A stretch of DNA of 64,000 bases, from NCBI RefSeq assembly GCF_002934265.1, contig NZ_PTIX01000001.1:124001-188000 (forward strand), given 5' to 3'. Shown here piece after piece: positions 31,032 to 41,300 of the stretch (the stretch's first letter is position 1; the number at the start of each line of letters is the position of its first letter). The DNA comes from Actinokineospora auranticolor (GTDB lineage Bacteria; Actinomycetota; Actinomycetes; Mycobacteriales; Pseudonocardiaceae). The position numbers and the translations under genes are program-made. The notes under the pieces were generated by a model. It was not told the DNA's origin, did no database searches, and saw nothing but the letters and a program-made list of their open reading frames with translations.

Positions 31032-31341
31032 GCCACGGCCCGTTCCGCTCAGAGCAGCGTGCTTGGCGGCAACACACGCTTCTGTGATTACCTGGCTACG
31101 CGTTGAACTCTCACAGCGACTGGCGTGCCTGCCTGCCGCCGTATCCGGGCGCCCCGACGGAAGTCGGCATGGCCCACCGGGACTCACCTTCGTCGCTCCA
31201 GCGGTGCATCCCGCGCGGGGCTCGGTGAGCGGCGTGTTCGGCCAAGTCCCGATCCGGCATGGCCCATCCAGTCGACCGCCGCGTGCCAGTCTCCCGCGAC
31301 CCCGCCATCGCGCGACGGCGACAGCGGGGTCGGCGGGCGGC
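31032..31341. other. Non-coding spacer between esterase and cobalamin genes
   Basis: About 310 bp with no supportable gene on either strand. The only structure I see is the hairpin at 31298-31331, next to the cobIJ stop. Confidence 0.5.
31298..31331 (-). terminator. Hairpin downstream of cobIJ
   Basis: Outer arms GACCCCGC and GCGGGGTC pair perfectly; inside, GCC-TCG and CGA-GGC can extend the stem. It lies 11 bp beyond the cobIJ stop on the minus strand. Confidence 0.5.
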
Positions 31342-32955
31342 TCAGGGGTAGTGGCGGGGCGTGTAGACCACCTGGCCGCCGTCCGGCTTCGTGACCACCC
31401 GCGTGCGGGAGGAGCCGACCAGGACGAGGCAGCGCATGTCGACGGTGGTGGGGTCCAGGTCGGCCAGGCGCACGACGCGGATCGACTCCTCCGGCCCCCC
31501 GACGTCTCGGCCGATCACCACCGGGGTGTCCGGGGCGCGGTGGCCCAGGAGGATGCCGCGCGCCTCGCCCAGTTGCCAGGTGCGGGACTTCGACGCCGGG
31601 TTGTACAGCGCGATCACCAGGTCCGCCGCCGCCACGGCGGCCAGGCGGGCCGTGATGACGTCCCACGGCTTGAGCCGGTCCGACAGGGACAGCACGCAGA
31701 AGTCGTGCCCCAGCGGGGCGCCGACCCGGCTGGCCACGGCCTGGGCCGCGGTCAGGCCCGGCAGCACCCGCACCGGCACATCCGTCCACTGTGGATCTTC
31801 CGCGACCTCCAACACGGCCGCCGCCATGGCGAAGACGCCCGGGTCGCCGGAGGACACGACCGCTACTCGGCGGCCGCGGCGGGCCAGGTCGAGGGCGAAC
31901 TCCGCGCGTTCGGCCTCCACCTGGTTGTCCGAGGCGTGCCTGCGCTGGCGCGGGTTCACCGGTACCCGGTCGAGGTACGTCTTGTACCCCACCAGGTCGT
32001 CCGCCTCCGCCAGCGCGGCCACCGCCTCCGGCGTCATCCACGGCCGACCCGCCGGACCCGTGCCGACGACCACGACCTCGCCCGAGCCAGAGCCCAAAGC
32101 CGGGCCCGAGCCGGAGCCGGATTCCGAGGCCGAAGCCGGGGCGGAGTCCGAAACGGCGTCGGCAACGGCGTCCGAAACCGAGCCCGGAGCCCCAGCGGCG
32201 GCGGGCGCTGTGGTGGAGGACAGCGTGGTGAGGCCGTCGTTGCTCGGGCTGGTGAGCATGGCCAGCGAGAAGTACGGCACCGATTCCGGATCCACTTCGG
32301 ACAGCGGCAGACTGCGCCCCTCGCCCCACGTGGCGCGTTCCACGTAGAGGGCGCGCTCCAGCTTCCCGGCGGCCTCGAAGGCCGCCCGGACCTTGGTGAA
32401 CGTTCGGCCCAGCTTCAGCACCGCGGCGGAATCCGCGCGGGTGAGGTGCTCGGTCAACACCTCTTCCGGCAGGGTACCGGGCAGCACCGACAACACCTCC
32501 TCGCCTTCCACAAGCGGCTTGCCCAGCACCGCCGCCGCCGCGCTCACCGACGTCACACCCGGCACGACCTCCGTCGGGTACCGGTCGCACAGCCGCTTGT
32601 GCATGTGCATGTACGAGCCGTAGAACAGCGGGTCGCCCTCGGCGAGCACCACCACGTCCCGGCCCGCGTCGAGGTGCGCGGCCAGGCGGGCGGCCGCGTG
32701 CTCGTAGAACTCGGCCATCGCGCCCGCGTACCCGCCCGGGTGGTCGGTGGTCTCGACCGTCAGCGGGTAGACCAGGGGTTCCTCGATCTGCCCTGCGCGC
32801 AGGTACGGCGCGGCCACACCGCGCGCGATCGAGCGCCCGTGGCGGGCCGAGTGGTACGCGATGACGTCCGCCGCGGCGATCAGCCGGGCTGCCTTGACGG
32901 TCACCAGGTCGGGGTCGCCGGGGCCCAGCCCGACGCCGTAGAGGGTGCCGGTCAC
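31342..32955 (-). CDS. cobIJ: Fused precorrin-2 C20-methyltransferase / precorrin-3B C17-methyltransferase
   Basis: 537 residues. The CobI half (1 to ~240) has [16 protein letters not shown] and [20 protein letters not shown]; the CobJ half (about 292-537) has [30 protein letters not shown] and [14 protein letters not shown]. Both use SAM to methylate the corrin ring in aerobic cobalamin synthesis. The fusion is known in actinobacteria. A Ser/Gly/Ala-rich linker of about 45 residues (245-291) joins the halves. The GTG start overlaps the cobH stop (GTGA), so the minus-strand cob genes are coupled. Confidence 0.93.
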   Translation of the reverse strand: MTGTLYGVGLGPGDPDLVTVKAARLIAAADVIAYHSARHGRSIARGVAAPYLRAGQIEEPLVYPLTVETTDHPGGYAGAMAEFYEHAAARLAAHLDAGRDVVVLAEGDPLFYGSYMHMHKRLCDRYPTEVVPGVTSVSAAAAVLGKPLVEGEEVLSVLPGTLPEEVLTEHLTRADSAAVLKLGRTFTKVRAAFEAAGKLERALYVERATWGEGRSLPLSEVDPESVPYFSLAMLTSPSNDGLTTLSSTTAPAAAGAPGSVSDAVADAVSDSAPASASESGSGSGPALGSGSGEVVVVGTGPAGRPWMTPEAVAALAEADDLVGYKTYLDRVPVNPRQRRHASDNQVEAERAEFALDLARRGRRVAVVSSGDPGVFAMAAAVLEVAEDPQWTDVPVRVLPGLTAAQAVASRVGAPLGHDFCVLSLSDRLKPWDVITARLAAVAAADLVIALYNPASKSRTWQLGEARGILLGHRAPDTPVVIGRDVGGPEESIRVVRLADLDPTTVDMRCLVLVGSSRTRVVTKPDGGQVVYTPRHYP

Positions 32956-33578
32956 TCGTCCTCGCTCGCGATCGCGTTCACCGCGGCCACGGCCATGGCG
33001 CTGCCGCCCCGCCGCCCGCGCACCACCAGGTACGGGATGCCGCCGCCGTGCGCGGCCAGCAGGTCCTTCGACTCCGCCGCGCCGATGAACCCCACCGGCA
33101 GGCCCAGGATCGCGGCCGGTCGCGGGCCGCCCGCGTCGATCAGGTCGAGCAGCGCGAACAGCACCGTCGGCGCGTTGCCGACCGCCACCACGGCGCCCTC
33201 GAGCCGGTCGCGCCACAGCTCGACCGCCGCCGCGCTGCGGGTGTTGCCGAGTTCCTCGGCCAGACCGGGGACGCGCGGGTCGCCCAGCGTGCAGACGATG
33301 TCGTTGTCCGCGGGCAGCCTGCGCCGGGTGATGCCGGAGGCCACCATCTGCGCGTCGCACAGCACCGGCGCGCCCGCCAGCAGCGCGGACCGGGCCGCGC
33401 GCACCACATCGGGGGCGTAGGCCACGTCCTCGACCAGGTCGACCATCCCGCAGGCGTGGATCATGCGCACCACCACCCGCGCCACGTCCGCGGGCAGCCC
33501 GGCCAGGTCGGCCTCCGCCCGGATGGTGGCGAACGACCGGCGGTAGATCTCCGCGCCGTCCCGGATGTAGTCGGTCAC
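32952..33578 (-). CDS. cobH: Precorrin-8X methylmutase
   Basis: 208 residues. Moves a methyl group to form hydrogenobyrinate in the aerobic B12 pathway. The catalytic His is His41 in [11 protein letters not shown]; other family segments are [28 protein letters not shown] and [17 protein letters not shown] start overlapping the cobG stop by 4 nt and stop overlapping the cobIJ start, giving one translational unit cobG-cobH-cobIJ. Confidence 0.94.
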   Translation of the reverse strand: MTDYIRDGAEIYRRSFATIRAEADLAGLPADVARVVVRMIHACGMVDLVEDVAYAPDVVRAARSALLAGAPVLCDAQMVASGITRRRLPADNDIVCTLGDPRVPGLAEELGNTRSAAAVELWRDRLEGAVVAVGNAPTVLFALLDLIDAGGPRPAAILGLPVGFIGAAESKDLLAAHGGGIPYLVVRGRRGGSAMAVAAVNAIASEDE

Positions 33579-35416
33579 CGCTGCTCCTGCCTGCCCAGGG
33601 CGACCGCCGTGGTCACCCGCTCGCCGGACACCGCCCGGCCGTCGACGAGGTAGCCGTCCTCGGTGGCCACCACGTCCAACACCTCTCCCACCGGCCGCCC
33701 GCACCGCCGCCCGCAGCCCGACCAGTGCACCGGGCCGCCCGGGGCCGTAGTGGCCAGCGCCATCGCGCGCACGTCGGCCAGCGCCTTGCGGCACTGCGGC
33801 TGCCCCGCGCACGCGGTCACGCCGACACCGGGCGCCGACGGGTCGGTGAGCAGTCCCAGTTCCGCCAGGCCCGCGCCGTCGCCGCTGACCACCAGGCCGC
33901 GCCACGGCGTCAGCACCACGTCGCGCCCGGTGGCGGCGAGCGCGCGCGCCTGCGCGGCGGTGAGCCTGCCCAGCGGGATAGCGACACCGAAACCGGGTTC
34001 GCCACCGGCGAACACCACGGGACCGATCGGACCGGTGGTCGACGGACGTCCCGCCCGCACCCGGTCGGGGCGGAGTTCGCGGTGCGTGGTCGCCGCGACG
34101 CGCCGCGCGATCTCCCGAGCTCGATCGCCCAGTTCCGCGACCCGCCACTGCCCGTCGCGCACCGCCAGGAACTCCCGGGCGCAGGCGAGCGCGACGGCGA
34201 CCACCTCGTCGCGATCCGCGCGCAGCCCGTGGTCCACGCCGCCGAGCAGCACCGCGTAGCGGAAATCCGGCCCGCGCCGTCCACACAGTCCGGAACTGTC
34301 CACAGGAAGCCGCTGTCCCGCCCGGTTGTCGGTGGGCCCCGATAGAATTGCCGTGCGCTGTACCGCTGTTTTCTGGTTTGCTGGATGTGGCACCACGGTC
34401 CCGGTCGTCCGGGAATCGGACGTCGGCGAACCGCCGAACGGGACAGCGTGGTCGCCTTGGTCGCGTACGGGAACGGCTCGGTCACCGAGGGCAGCCTCGG
34501 GTGCTCGTGCTTCCTCGACGACGACCGGGGAACCCGCGGTCGGGGGTCCGGGGAGTGGACCCACCGCGCGGGGTGAGGGGGATGACAGGTGCGCGGCCGC
34601 GAGGCGGGCGCCCGGCTCAGCTGCCGGGGCGTCGCCGTCGGGGACCGCGCCTCGTGTGGGGGTGACAGTGATGGTGTTCGTGATGAGTGGATCAGGTCGG
34701 GGGGACGCGTCCGCCTCGGACGACTCCGCCGGTAAACAGGTGGCGCCCGCCGCCCCGGTCGCGTTGGCGGGCAAGGGGAACGCGTCCCCGCGAGGCTGGA
34801 CGGATCGCGTGGTGGGGGGTGTTTCCCTGCTCGTCGCGCGGGCTTCGGGGGTGTCGCGCGGGCCCGGGTTCTCCTGGTAGCGCGTCGGGTGTGGTCGAGC
34901 AGTCACTGCGACCTCGGCCACACCCGGCGGCTCCGCCCCGGTCGGCACTGAGAGGACGGTCACGTCCGCGCCGAGCCAGGCCACGTCCCCGCCGCCGTCG
35001 TCCACGCAGAACAGGAACCGACCGGGCAGGTCGGCCAGCTCGGGCGCCGCGCACAGCGCCGCGTCCAGCTCCCGCGCCAGGTCCGGCGGGCCCAGCGGCG
35101 AGGCGACGATATTGCGCACCTTCTCGTGCGCCGGGGAGGGGAAAAGTCCGGCCGCCGCCAGCGCGGCGGCCAGCTCCAGCTCGGCTCCTTCTGGCAGCCC
35201 GCGGATCTGGAGGTTCGCGCGGGAGGTCGCCTCCAGCGCGCCGTCGCCGAGCGAATCGGCCAGCTTCGCGAGGACGGCCAGGTGAGCGGTGGTTAACCGG
35301 CCGCCGGGCACCCGGATCCTGGCCAAACCGCCGTCGGCCGCCCGGTGCACGTCGAGTGCGCCCGGGCAGGCGTCGGCACCTGAACGGCGCAGCGGTGAAG
35401 GCTGGGAAGCGGCCAC
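33575..35416 (-). CDS. cobG: Precorrin-3B synthase with a ~200-residue low-complexity insertion
   Basis: 613 residues from GTG 35416. Sulfite/nitrite reductase-like monooxygenase that makes the ring-contraction precursor precorrin-3B. N-terminal half: [15 protein letters not shown] and [12 protein letters not shown]-terminal half: [18 protein letters not shown] and [11 protein letters not shown], giving the C-x5-C...C-x3-C iron-sulfur/siroheme ligand pattern. Between them, about residues 178-380, sits a Pro/Thr/Ala/Ser-rich segment with no domain character; typical CobG is about 350-450 residues. The frame stays open through it, so it may be translated as a disordered loop, but the segment is odd and deserves checking. 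First gene of the minus-strand cob operon. Confidence 0.85.
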   Translation of the reverse strand: MAASQPSPLRRSGADACPGALDVHRAADGGLARIRVPGGRLTTAHLAVLAKLADSLGDGALEATSRANLQIRGLPEGAELELAAALAAAGLFPSPAHEKVRNIVASPLGPPDLARELDAALCAAPELADLPGRFLFCVDDGGGDVAWLGADVTVLSVPTGAEPPGVAEVAVTARPHPTRYQENPGPRDTPEARATSRETPPTTRSVQPRGDAFPLPANATGAAGATCLPAESSEADASPRPDPLITNTITVTPTRGAVPDGDAPAAEPGARLAAAHLSSPSPRAVGPLPGPPTAGSPVVVEEARAPEAALGDRAVPVRDQGDHAVPFGGSPTSDSRTTGTVVPHPANQKTAVQRTAILSGPTDNRAGQRLPVDSSGLCGRRGPDFRYAVLLGGVDHGLRADRDEVVAVALACAREFLAVRDGQWRVAELGDRAREIARRVAATTHRELRPDRVRAGRPSTTGPIGPVVFAGGEPGFGVAIPLGRLTAAQARALAATGRDVVLTPWRGLVVSGDGAGLAELGLLTDPSAPGVGVTACAGQPQCRKALADVRAMALATTAPGGPVHWSGCGRRCGRPVGEVLDVVATEDGYLVDGRAVSGERVTTAVALGRQEQR

Positions 35417-35429
35417 CCCTGGAATATAG

Positions 35430-35640
35430 GGTGAGCCGGAACGAGCGATGGCACGCGGAGGAAGCCGGTGTGAGTCCGGCGCGGTCCCGGCAGTTGGCGG
35501 GAGGGCGGGTCGGCAAAGATCAGCCACCGGGGAGCGGACCCGGCCACGGCGCGAGCCGGAAGGCCGAGGGAGCGGTGATCCGGGAGTCAGGACACTCCGG
35601 CCACCGCACCCACGACCCGGGGCGAGGACCCCAGGAAGGG
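35430..35640 (+). promoter_or_regulatory. Cobalamin riboswitch upstream of cobN
   Basis: The core signature is at about 35457-35500: GGAAGCCGGTGTGAGTCCGG followed by CGCGGTCCCGGCAG, matching the cobalamin element's GGAA-GGTG-AA-TCC...CGGTCCCGC pattern. The B12-box-like GAGTCAGGACACTCCGGCC is near 35585. It ends just before the cobN ATG (35645), so it probably blocks translation or transcription of cobN when adenosylcobalamin is plentiful. Outer limits are approximate. Confidence 0.85.
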
Positions 35641-35644
35641 CCTC

Positions 35645-38600
35645 ATGATCCTGCTCTTGTCGACCTCGGACACCGACCTGCTCTCCGCTCGCGCGAGCGG
35701 GGCCGACTACCGCCTGGCCAACCCGGCCCGGCTGCCGTTGGACGACCTGCCCGGCCTGCTGGACGGCGCAGACGTCGTCGTGGTGCGGCTGCTCGGCGGC
35801 CGTCGCGCGTGGGAGGAGGGGCTCGACGCGCTGCTCGCCGGGCCGCGCCCCGTCGTGGTGCTCGGCGGTGAGCAGGCCCCCGACGCCGAGTTGATGGAGT
35901 GCTCCACCGCCCCGGCGGGCGTGGTGGCCGAGGCGCACCGGTACCTGGCGTTCGGTGGTCCGGACAACCTGCGTGAGCTTGCCCACTTCCTGTCCGACAC
36001 GCTGCTGCTGACCGGCACCGGCTTCGCCCCGCCGGTCGAACTGGCGCCGTGGGGCCACTTCGAGCGCGCTCCCCGCAACACCGAGGGGCCGCGCGTCGGC
36101 GTGCTCTACTACCGCGCCCACCACCTCGCCGGGAACACCGCGTTCGTCGCCGCCCTGGCCGACGCGGTCGAGGACGCGGGCGGCGTCGCCGTGCCCGTGT
36201 ACTGCGCGTCGCTGCGCACCGCGCCCCAGGAACTCCTCGCCGTTCTGGGCACTCTCGACGCCCTCGTCGTCACGGTCCTCGCCGCGGGCGGCACGCTGCC
36301 CGCCGCCGCGAGCGCGGGCGGCGACGACGGCGCGTGGGACGTCGGCGCGCTCGCCGACCTCGACATCCCGATCCTCCAGGGCCTGTGCCTCACCTCCGAC
36401 CGGTCGGCCTGGGAGGAGAGCGACGACGGTCTGTCGCCTTTGGACACCGCGACCCAGGTGGCGGTGCCCGAGTTCGACGGTCGGATCATCACTGTCCCGT
36501 TCTCCTTCAAGGAACAGGACCGCGACGGCCTGTCCGTCTACGTGCCCGACCCCGAGCGCGCCGCCCGGGTCGCGGGCATCGCCGTCGCGCACGCCCGCCT
36601 CCGGCACACCCCGCCCGCCGAGCGCCGCGTCGCCCTCATGCTCTCGGCCTACCCCACCAAGCACTCCCGCATCGGCAACGCCGTCGGCCTCGACTCCCCG
36701 GTCAGCGCTATCCGCCTGCTCAACGCACTACGCGACGCGGGCTACGACCTCGGCGCGGAAGACGCCCTTCCCGGTCTCGCCGCGGACGACGGCGACGCGC
36801 TCATCCACGCCCTCATCGAGGCGGGCGGCCAAGACCCCAACTGGCTCACCGAGGCCCAGCTGACCGGCAACCCCGTGCGCATCGGGGCCGCCGAGTACCG
36901 CGCCTTCTACGACACCCTCCCCGCCGACCTGCGCGAGTCCATGGAGGAGCACTGGGGACCGGCCCCCGGCGAGCTGTTCGTCGACCGCTCCCGCGACCCC
37001 GAGGGCGAGATCGTGCTCGCCGCGCTCCAGGCGGGCAACGTCGTGCTGATGGTCCAACCGCCGCGCGGGTTCGGCGAGAACCCCGTCGCCATCTACCACG
37101 ACCCGGACCTGCCGCCCAGCCACCACTACCTGGCCGCGTACCGGTGGATCGCGGGCACCTTCGGCGCGCACGCCATGGTCCACCTGGGCAAGCACGGCAA
37201 CCTCGAGTGGCTGCCCGGCAAGAACCTCGGCCTCTCCGCGTCCTGCGGCCCCGACGCCGCGCTCGGCAACCTGCCGCTGATCTACCCGTTCCTGGTCAAC
37301 GACCCCGGCGAGGGCACGCAGGCCAAGCGCCGCGCGCACGCCACCCTCGTCGACCACCTCGTCCCGCCCATGGCCCGCGCCGAGAGCTACGGCGACATCG
37401 CGCGCCTGGAGCAGCTGCTCGACGAGCACTCCAACATCGCCGCCATGGACCCGGCCAAGCTGCCCGCGATCCGCGCGCAGATCTGGACCCTCATCCAGGC
37501 CGCCAAGCTCGACCACGACCTCGGCCTCGACGACCGACCGCACGACGCCGAGTTCGACGACTTCCTGCTGCACGTCGACGGCTGGCTCTGCGAGATCAAG
37601 GACGTGCAGATCCGCGACGGCCTGCACACCCTCGGGGACGCCCCCACCGGCCCGGCCCGGGTCAACCTGGTCAACTCGATGCTGCGCGCCCGCCAGATGT
37701 GGGGCGGGCAGGCCGCCGCGCTGCCCGGCCTGCGCGAGGCCCTGGGGCTCAACGAGGACGGCTCCGAGCGCCGGACCCGGGTCGACGAGGTCGACGCGAC
37801 GGCGTTGGCGCTGGTCCAGGCCATGGAGGACGCGGGTTGGGGCGACGCGCGTCCGGTCGTCGAGTCCGTGCTGGGTCGCGCGGACGAGGCCGTTACGGAG
37901 GTGCTGACCTTCGCCGCCACCGAGATCGTGCCGCGCCTGGCCCGCACCACCGACGAGATCGGCCACGTGCTGCACGCCCTCGACGGCGGCTACGTCCCGG
38001 CCGGTCCCAGCGGTTCCCCGCTGCGCGGCCTGGTCAACGTGCTGCCCACGGGCCGCAACTTCTACTCCGTCGACCCGAAGGCCGTGCCGAGCAGGCTCGC
38101 CTGGGAGACCGGCTCGGCGATGGCCGAGTCGCTGGTCGCCCGCTACCGCGCCGACACCGGCGAGTGGCCGCGCTCGGTCGGCCTGTCGGTGTGGGGCACC
38201 TCCGCCATGCGCACCTCGGGCGACGACATCGCCGAAGTGCTGGCGCTGCTGGGTGTCCGCCCGGTGTGGGACGAGGCGTCCCGGCGGGTCAGCTCGCTGG
38301 AGGTCGTGCCGCTGGCCGAGCTGGGACGGCCGCGCATCGACGTCACGGTCCGCATCTCCGGGTTCTTCCGCGACGCCTTCCCGCACGTGGTCTACCTGAT
38401 CGACGACGCCGTGCGCCTGGTCGCCGGGCTGGACGAGTCCGAAGAGGACAACTACGTCCGCGCGCACGCCACCGCCGACGCCGAGCGCGGCGAGCGCAGC
38501 GCCACCACGCGCATCTTCGGGTCCAAGCCCGGCGCGTACGGGGCGGGTCTGCTGCCGCTGATCGACAGCCACAACTGGCGCGACGACGCCGACCTCGCGG

Positions 38601-39238
38601 AGGTCTACGCGGTCTGGGGCGGTTTCGCCTACGGCCGCGACCTCGACGGCGTCGCGGCCCGCGCGGACATGGAATCGGCGTACCGGCGGATCAACGTTGC
38701 CGCGAAGAACGTCGACACGCGCGAGCACGACATCGCCGACTCCGACGACTACTTCCAGTACCACGGCGGCATGATCGCCACGGTCCGCGCGCTCACCGGC
38801 CGCGCGCCCGCCGCGTACATCGGCGACAGCACCCGCCCCGAGTCGGTCCGCACCCGCTCGCTGGCCGAGGAGACCAACCGCGTCTTCCGCTCCCGCGTGG
38901 TCAACCCGCGCTGGATCGAGGCCATGCGCAGGCACGGCTACAAGGGCGCGTTCGAACTGGCCGCGACCGTCGACTACCTGTTCGGCTACGACGCCACCAC
39001 CGGAGTCGTCGCGGACTGGATGTACGACAAGCTCGCCCAGACCTACGCGCTGGACGAGGAGAACCGCAAGTTCCTCACCGAGTCCAACCCGTGGGCCCTG
39101 CACGGCATCGCCGAGCGGCTGCTGGAGGCGGCCGAGCGCAAGATGTGGGCCGAGCCGGACCCCGCGACGCTGCAGGCGTTGAAGGAGCTGTACCTGCAGG
39201 TCGAGGGCGACATCGAGGCCGGGAGCGAAGAACGCTAA
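35645..39238 (+). CDS. cobN: Cobaltochelatase subunit CobN
   Basis: 1197 residues, close to the family's usual ~1200-1270. Largest subunit of the ATP-dependent aerobic cobaltochelatase that inserts cobalt into hydrogenobyrinate diamide; partners CobS and CobT (or ChlI/D-type) are not in the window. Family segments seen: LMLSAYPTKHSRIGNAVGLD, HLGKHGNLEWLPGK, PTGRNFYSVDPKAVPS, SVWGTSAMRTSGDD and FGSKPGAYGAGLLPL. Regulated by the riboswitch directly upstream and divergent from cobG. Confidence 0.95.
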   Translation: MILLLSTSDTDLLSARASGADYRLANPARLPLDDLPGLLDGADVVVVRLLGGRRAWEEGLDALLAGPRPVVVLGGEQAPDAELMECSTAPAGVVAEAHRYLAFGGPDNLRELAHFLSDTLLLTGTGFAPPVELAPWGHFERAPRNTEGPRVGVLYYRAHHLAGNTAFVAALADAVEDAGGVAVPVYCASLRTAPQELLAVLGTLDALVVTVLAAGGTLPAAASAGGDDGAWDVGALADLDIPILQGLCLTSDRSAWEESDDGLSPLDTATQVAVPEFDGRIITVPFSFKEQDRDGLSVYVPDPERAARVAGIAVAHARLRHTPPAERRVALMLSAYPTKHSRIGNAVGLDSPVSAIRLLNALRDAGYDLGAEDALPGLAADDGDALIHALIEAGGQDPNWLTEAQLTGNPVRIGAAEYRAFYDTLPADLRESMEEHWGPAPGELFVDRSRDPEGEIVLAALQAGNVVLMVQPPRGFGENPVAIYHDPDLPPSHHYLAAYRWIAGTFGAHAMVHLGKHGNLEWLPGKNLGLSASCGPDAALGNLPLIYPFLVNDPGEGTQAKRRAHATLVDHLVPPMARAESYGDIARLEQLLDEHSNIAAMDPAKLPAIRAQIWTLIQAAKLDHDLGLDDRPHDAEFDDFLLHVDGWLCEIKDVQIRDGLHTLGDAPTGPARVNLVNSMLRARQMWGGQAAALPGLREALGLNEDGSERRTRVDEVDATALALVQAMEDAGWGDARPVVESVLGRADEAVTEVLTFAATEIVPRLARTTDEIGHVLHALDGGYVPAGPSGSPLRGLVNVLPTGRNFYSVDPKAVPSRLAWETGSAMAESLVARYRADTGEWPRSVGLSVWGTSAMRTSGDDIAEVLALLGVRPVWDEASRRVSSLEVVPLAELGRPRIDVTVRISGFFRDAFPHVVYLIDDAVRLVAGLDESEEDNYVRAHATADAERGERSATTRIFGSKPGAYGAGLLPLIDSHNWRDDADLAEVYAVWGGFAYGRDLDGVAARADMESAYRRINVAAKNVDTREHDIADSDDYFQYHGGMIATVRALTGRAPAAYIGDSTRPESVRTRSLAEETNRVFRSRVVNPRWIEAMRRHGYKGAFELAATVDYLFGYDATTGVVADWMYDKLAQTYALDEENRKFLTESNPWALHGIAERLLEAAERKMWAEPDPATLQALKELYLQVEGDIEAGSEER

Positions 39239-39298
39239 CCAGCCAGTGAAGGCATCCGAACTGGTCCCGCCCACCCGCGGCGGGCCAGGCTCGGGGGC

Positions 39299-40174
39299 AT
39301 GTCACTGCTGGTACCGCTGATCACCCCGTTCACCGCCGACGACCGCGTCGACACCGCCGCGCTGGCCCGGCTGGCCCGCGAGGTCCTCGACGACGGCGCG
39401 GACGGCCTCGTCGCGCTCGGCACCACCGCCGAGGCCGCCACGCTGACCCCGGACGAGCGCGCCGCCGTCCTGGAGGTCTGCGCGGCGGCGGGTGCGCCGC
39501 TGGTCGTCGGCGTCGGGTCCAGCGACACCGCCGCGACCGCCCGCGCGCTGGAGGCCCTGCCCGCGGGCGTCACGGGGGCGCTGGTGCCGGTGCCGCCGTT
39601 CACCCGACCGTCCCCCGACGGCGTCGTCGCCCACTTCGCCGCGATCGCGGGCCTGGTTCCCCTGATCGTGTACAACGTGCCGCAGCGCACCGGCACCGTC
39701 CTGTCCGTCGAGACGCTGGCCCGGCTCGCCGCCATCCCGGGTGTCGTGGGCCTCAAGCACGCCGTGCCCGTCCTCGACGCCGACGCCGTCGCGTTCCTCG
39801 CCGACCGGGAGGACTTCGCCGTCTACGCCGGTGACGACGTCCTGGCGCCCGCGCTGCTGGCTCTCGGCGCCGACGGCGGCATCCTGGCCTCGGCGCACGT
39901 CCACACGCGCCGGTGGGCCGACCTGGTCGGCGCGTGGCGGTCCGGCCACCAGGCTCGCGCGCTCGGTCACCGGCTGTCCCGGCTCGCCGCCGCCCTCTTC
40001 GCCGAACCCAACCCGGCCGTCATCAAGGCCGTCCTGCACGCCGAGGGCCGTATCGCTACACCTGCCGTACGGCTGCCGTTGCTGCCCTCCTCCTCCGAGG
40101 CGCTGGCGCGCGTGACCGCCGAGACGGCCCTACCGTGGCCGCGGGAGGGGTTGACCGCGCTCCGCGCCGGGTAA
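39299..40174 (+). CDS. DapA-like class I aldolase (dihydrodipicolinate synthase family)
   Basis: 291 residues. The TIM-barrel family motifs are present: VPLITPFTADDRVD, Schiff-base Lys in VVGLKHA, Tyr in YNVPQRTG. The substrate loop reads LGTTAEAATL where DapA usually has GTTGES, so Gly and Ser are both changed. The pyruvate-binding Thr pair remains. It could be true DapA (lysine/diaminopimelate) or another pyruvate aldolase of the NAL group. No lysine genes are near; it starts 60 nt after cobN. Confidence 0.82.
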   Translation: MSLLVPLITPFTADDRVDTAALARLAREVLDDGADGLVALGTTAEAATLTPDERAAVLEVCAAAGAPLVVGVGSSDTAATARALEALPAGVTGALVPVPPFTRPSPDGVVAHFAAIAGLVPLIVYNVPQRTGTVLSVETLARLAAIPGVVGLKHAVPVLDADAVAFLADREDFAVYAGDDVLAPALLALGADGGILASAHVHTRRWADLVGAWRSGHQARALGHRLSRLAAALFAEPNPAVIKAVLHAEGRIATPAVRLPLLPSSSEALARVTAETALPWPREGLTALRAG

Positions 40175-40209
40175 GACCCAGGCGACTGAACGCACCGAGG
40201 AGGGTTGGG

Positions 40210-40713
40210 TTGTCCAACGACGTCATCGAGCTGATCCTGGCTGACCACCGCCGCTTCGAAGACCTGTTCCGGAAGCTGCGGGACAACTCCCAGGACCGCC
40301 CGGCCGCACTGCGCGAGCTGGCCCGGCTGCTGGTCGCGCACGCCGAGGCTGAGGAGTCCGAGGTCTACCCGGCGCTTCGCCGATTCCACGACGTCGACGA
40401 CCACGAGGTCGAGCACGGCGCGGAGGAGCACGCCGAGGGCCACCAGGCGCTGCTCGCCCTCATGGAACTCGACGGTCCCGAGTCCGACGACTGGGACGAC
40501 AAGCTCGAAGAGCTGGTGAAGGCGATCAACCACCACCTCGACGAGGAGGAGCGGACGATCCTCAACGCGGCCCGCGACACCGTGCCCGAGCAGCGGCGCG
40601 CGGAGCTGGGCGCGAGGTTCGTCGAGGTGCGCGACGAGCGCGTCGCCGCCGGGTGCGGGGACCTCGCGCACGTGCGTGAGCTGGTGGAAGCGACCAAGGA
40701 CCGCGTGGACTGA
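40210..40713 (+). CDS. Hemerythrin-like (HHE) protein
   Basis: 167 residues from TTG 40210, chosen because GAGGAGG lies 6 nt before it. A four-helix bundle with di-iron ligand candidates: DHRRFEDLF, HAEAEESEVYP, HGAEEHAEGH and NHHLDEEERTIL. Such proteins bind O2 or NO or buffer iron under oxidative stress. A DoxX-family gene follows after 22 nt and may be co-transcribed. Confidence 0.87.
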   Translation: MSNDVIELILADHRRFEDLFRKLRDNSQDRPAALRELARLLVAHAEAEESEVYPALRRFHDVDDHEVEHGAEEHAEGHQALLALMELDGPESDDWDDKLEELVKAINHHLDEEERTILNAARDTVPEQRRAELGARFVEVRDERVAAGCGDLAHVRELVEATKDRVD

Positions 40714-40735
40714 TCTTGAGGAAGGACGTGGAGCG

Positions 40736-41287
40736 ATGATCCTGCGCAGGCTCGCCCGGCCCATGCTCGCCGCCATCTTCATCAGCGGCGGCATCAACGC
40801 GCTGCGGTCCGCGGAGGCCCACGCGGAAGCCGCGAAACCGCTGCTCGACCCGCTCGCCGAGCGCTACGGCGACAAGCTGCCCGGCCAGGTGCCGACTGAC
40901 CCGGTGACGCTCGTGCGCATCGACGGCGCGGTCAAGGTCGGCGCGGGCATCGCGCTGGCCCTGGGCAAGTTCCCCCGGCTGGCGGCGCTCGCGCTGTCCG
41001 GCAGCCTGGTGCCGACCACGCTGGCCGCGCACCGGTTCTGGGAGGAGAAGGACCCGGCGGTGCGCCAGCAGCAGCAGATCCACTTCGTGAAGAACGTCAG
41101 CCTGCTCGGCGGGCTGCTGATCGCGGCCGTCGACACGCACGGCAAGCCGTCGGTGGCCTGGCGGGCGCGGCGGGCCGGCCACGACCTCGGGGACTGGATC
41201 TCCGACACCGGTGGCCACGTCGGCCACGCGGTCGCCGTCGCGCCGCGCAAGGCGCGCAAGGCCGTGGTCGGGGTGCTGCCGGGCTGA
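40736..41287 (+). CDS. DoxX family membrane protein
   Basis: 183 residues from ATG 40736. It begins MILRRLARPMLAAIFISGGI, the DoxX pattern, with further helices LVRIDGAVKVGAGIALALGK, ALALSGSLVPTTLAAH and FVKNVSLLGGLLIAAVDT. EKDPAVRQQQQIHFVKN is typical. Charged C-terminal tail. Membrane protein of redox/stress context, 22 nt after the hemerythrin gene. Confidence 0.87.
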   Translation: MILRRLARPMLAAIFISGGINALRSAEAHAEAAKPLLDPLAERYGDKLPGQVPTDPVTLVRIDGAVKVGAGIALALGKFPRLAALALSGSLVPTTLAAHRFWEEKDPAVRQQQQIHFVKNVSLLGGLLIAAVDTHGKPSVAWRARRAGHDLGDWISDTGGHVGHAVAVAPRKARKAVVGVLPG

Positions 41288-41300
41288 GGCGGGAATCACC

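Noticed and set aside
35417-36664. N-terminal extension of CobG to 36664
   Set aside because: The extension is antisense to cobN and the riboswitch and has no CobG character; GTG 35416 gives the expected N-terminus.
36049-39249. Second long plus-strand frame and a long minus-strand frame across cobN
   Set aside because: Shadow frames of a high-GC gene, Arg/Gly/Ala-rich, no motifs.
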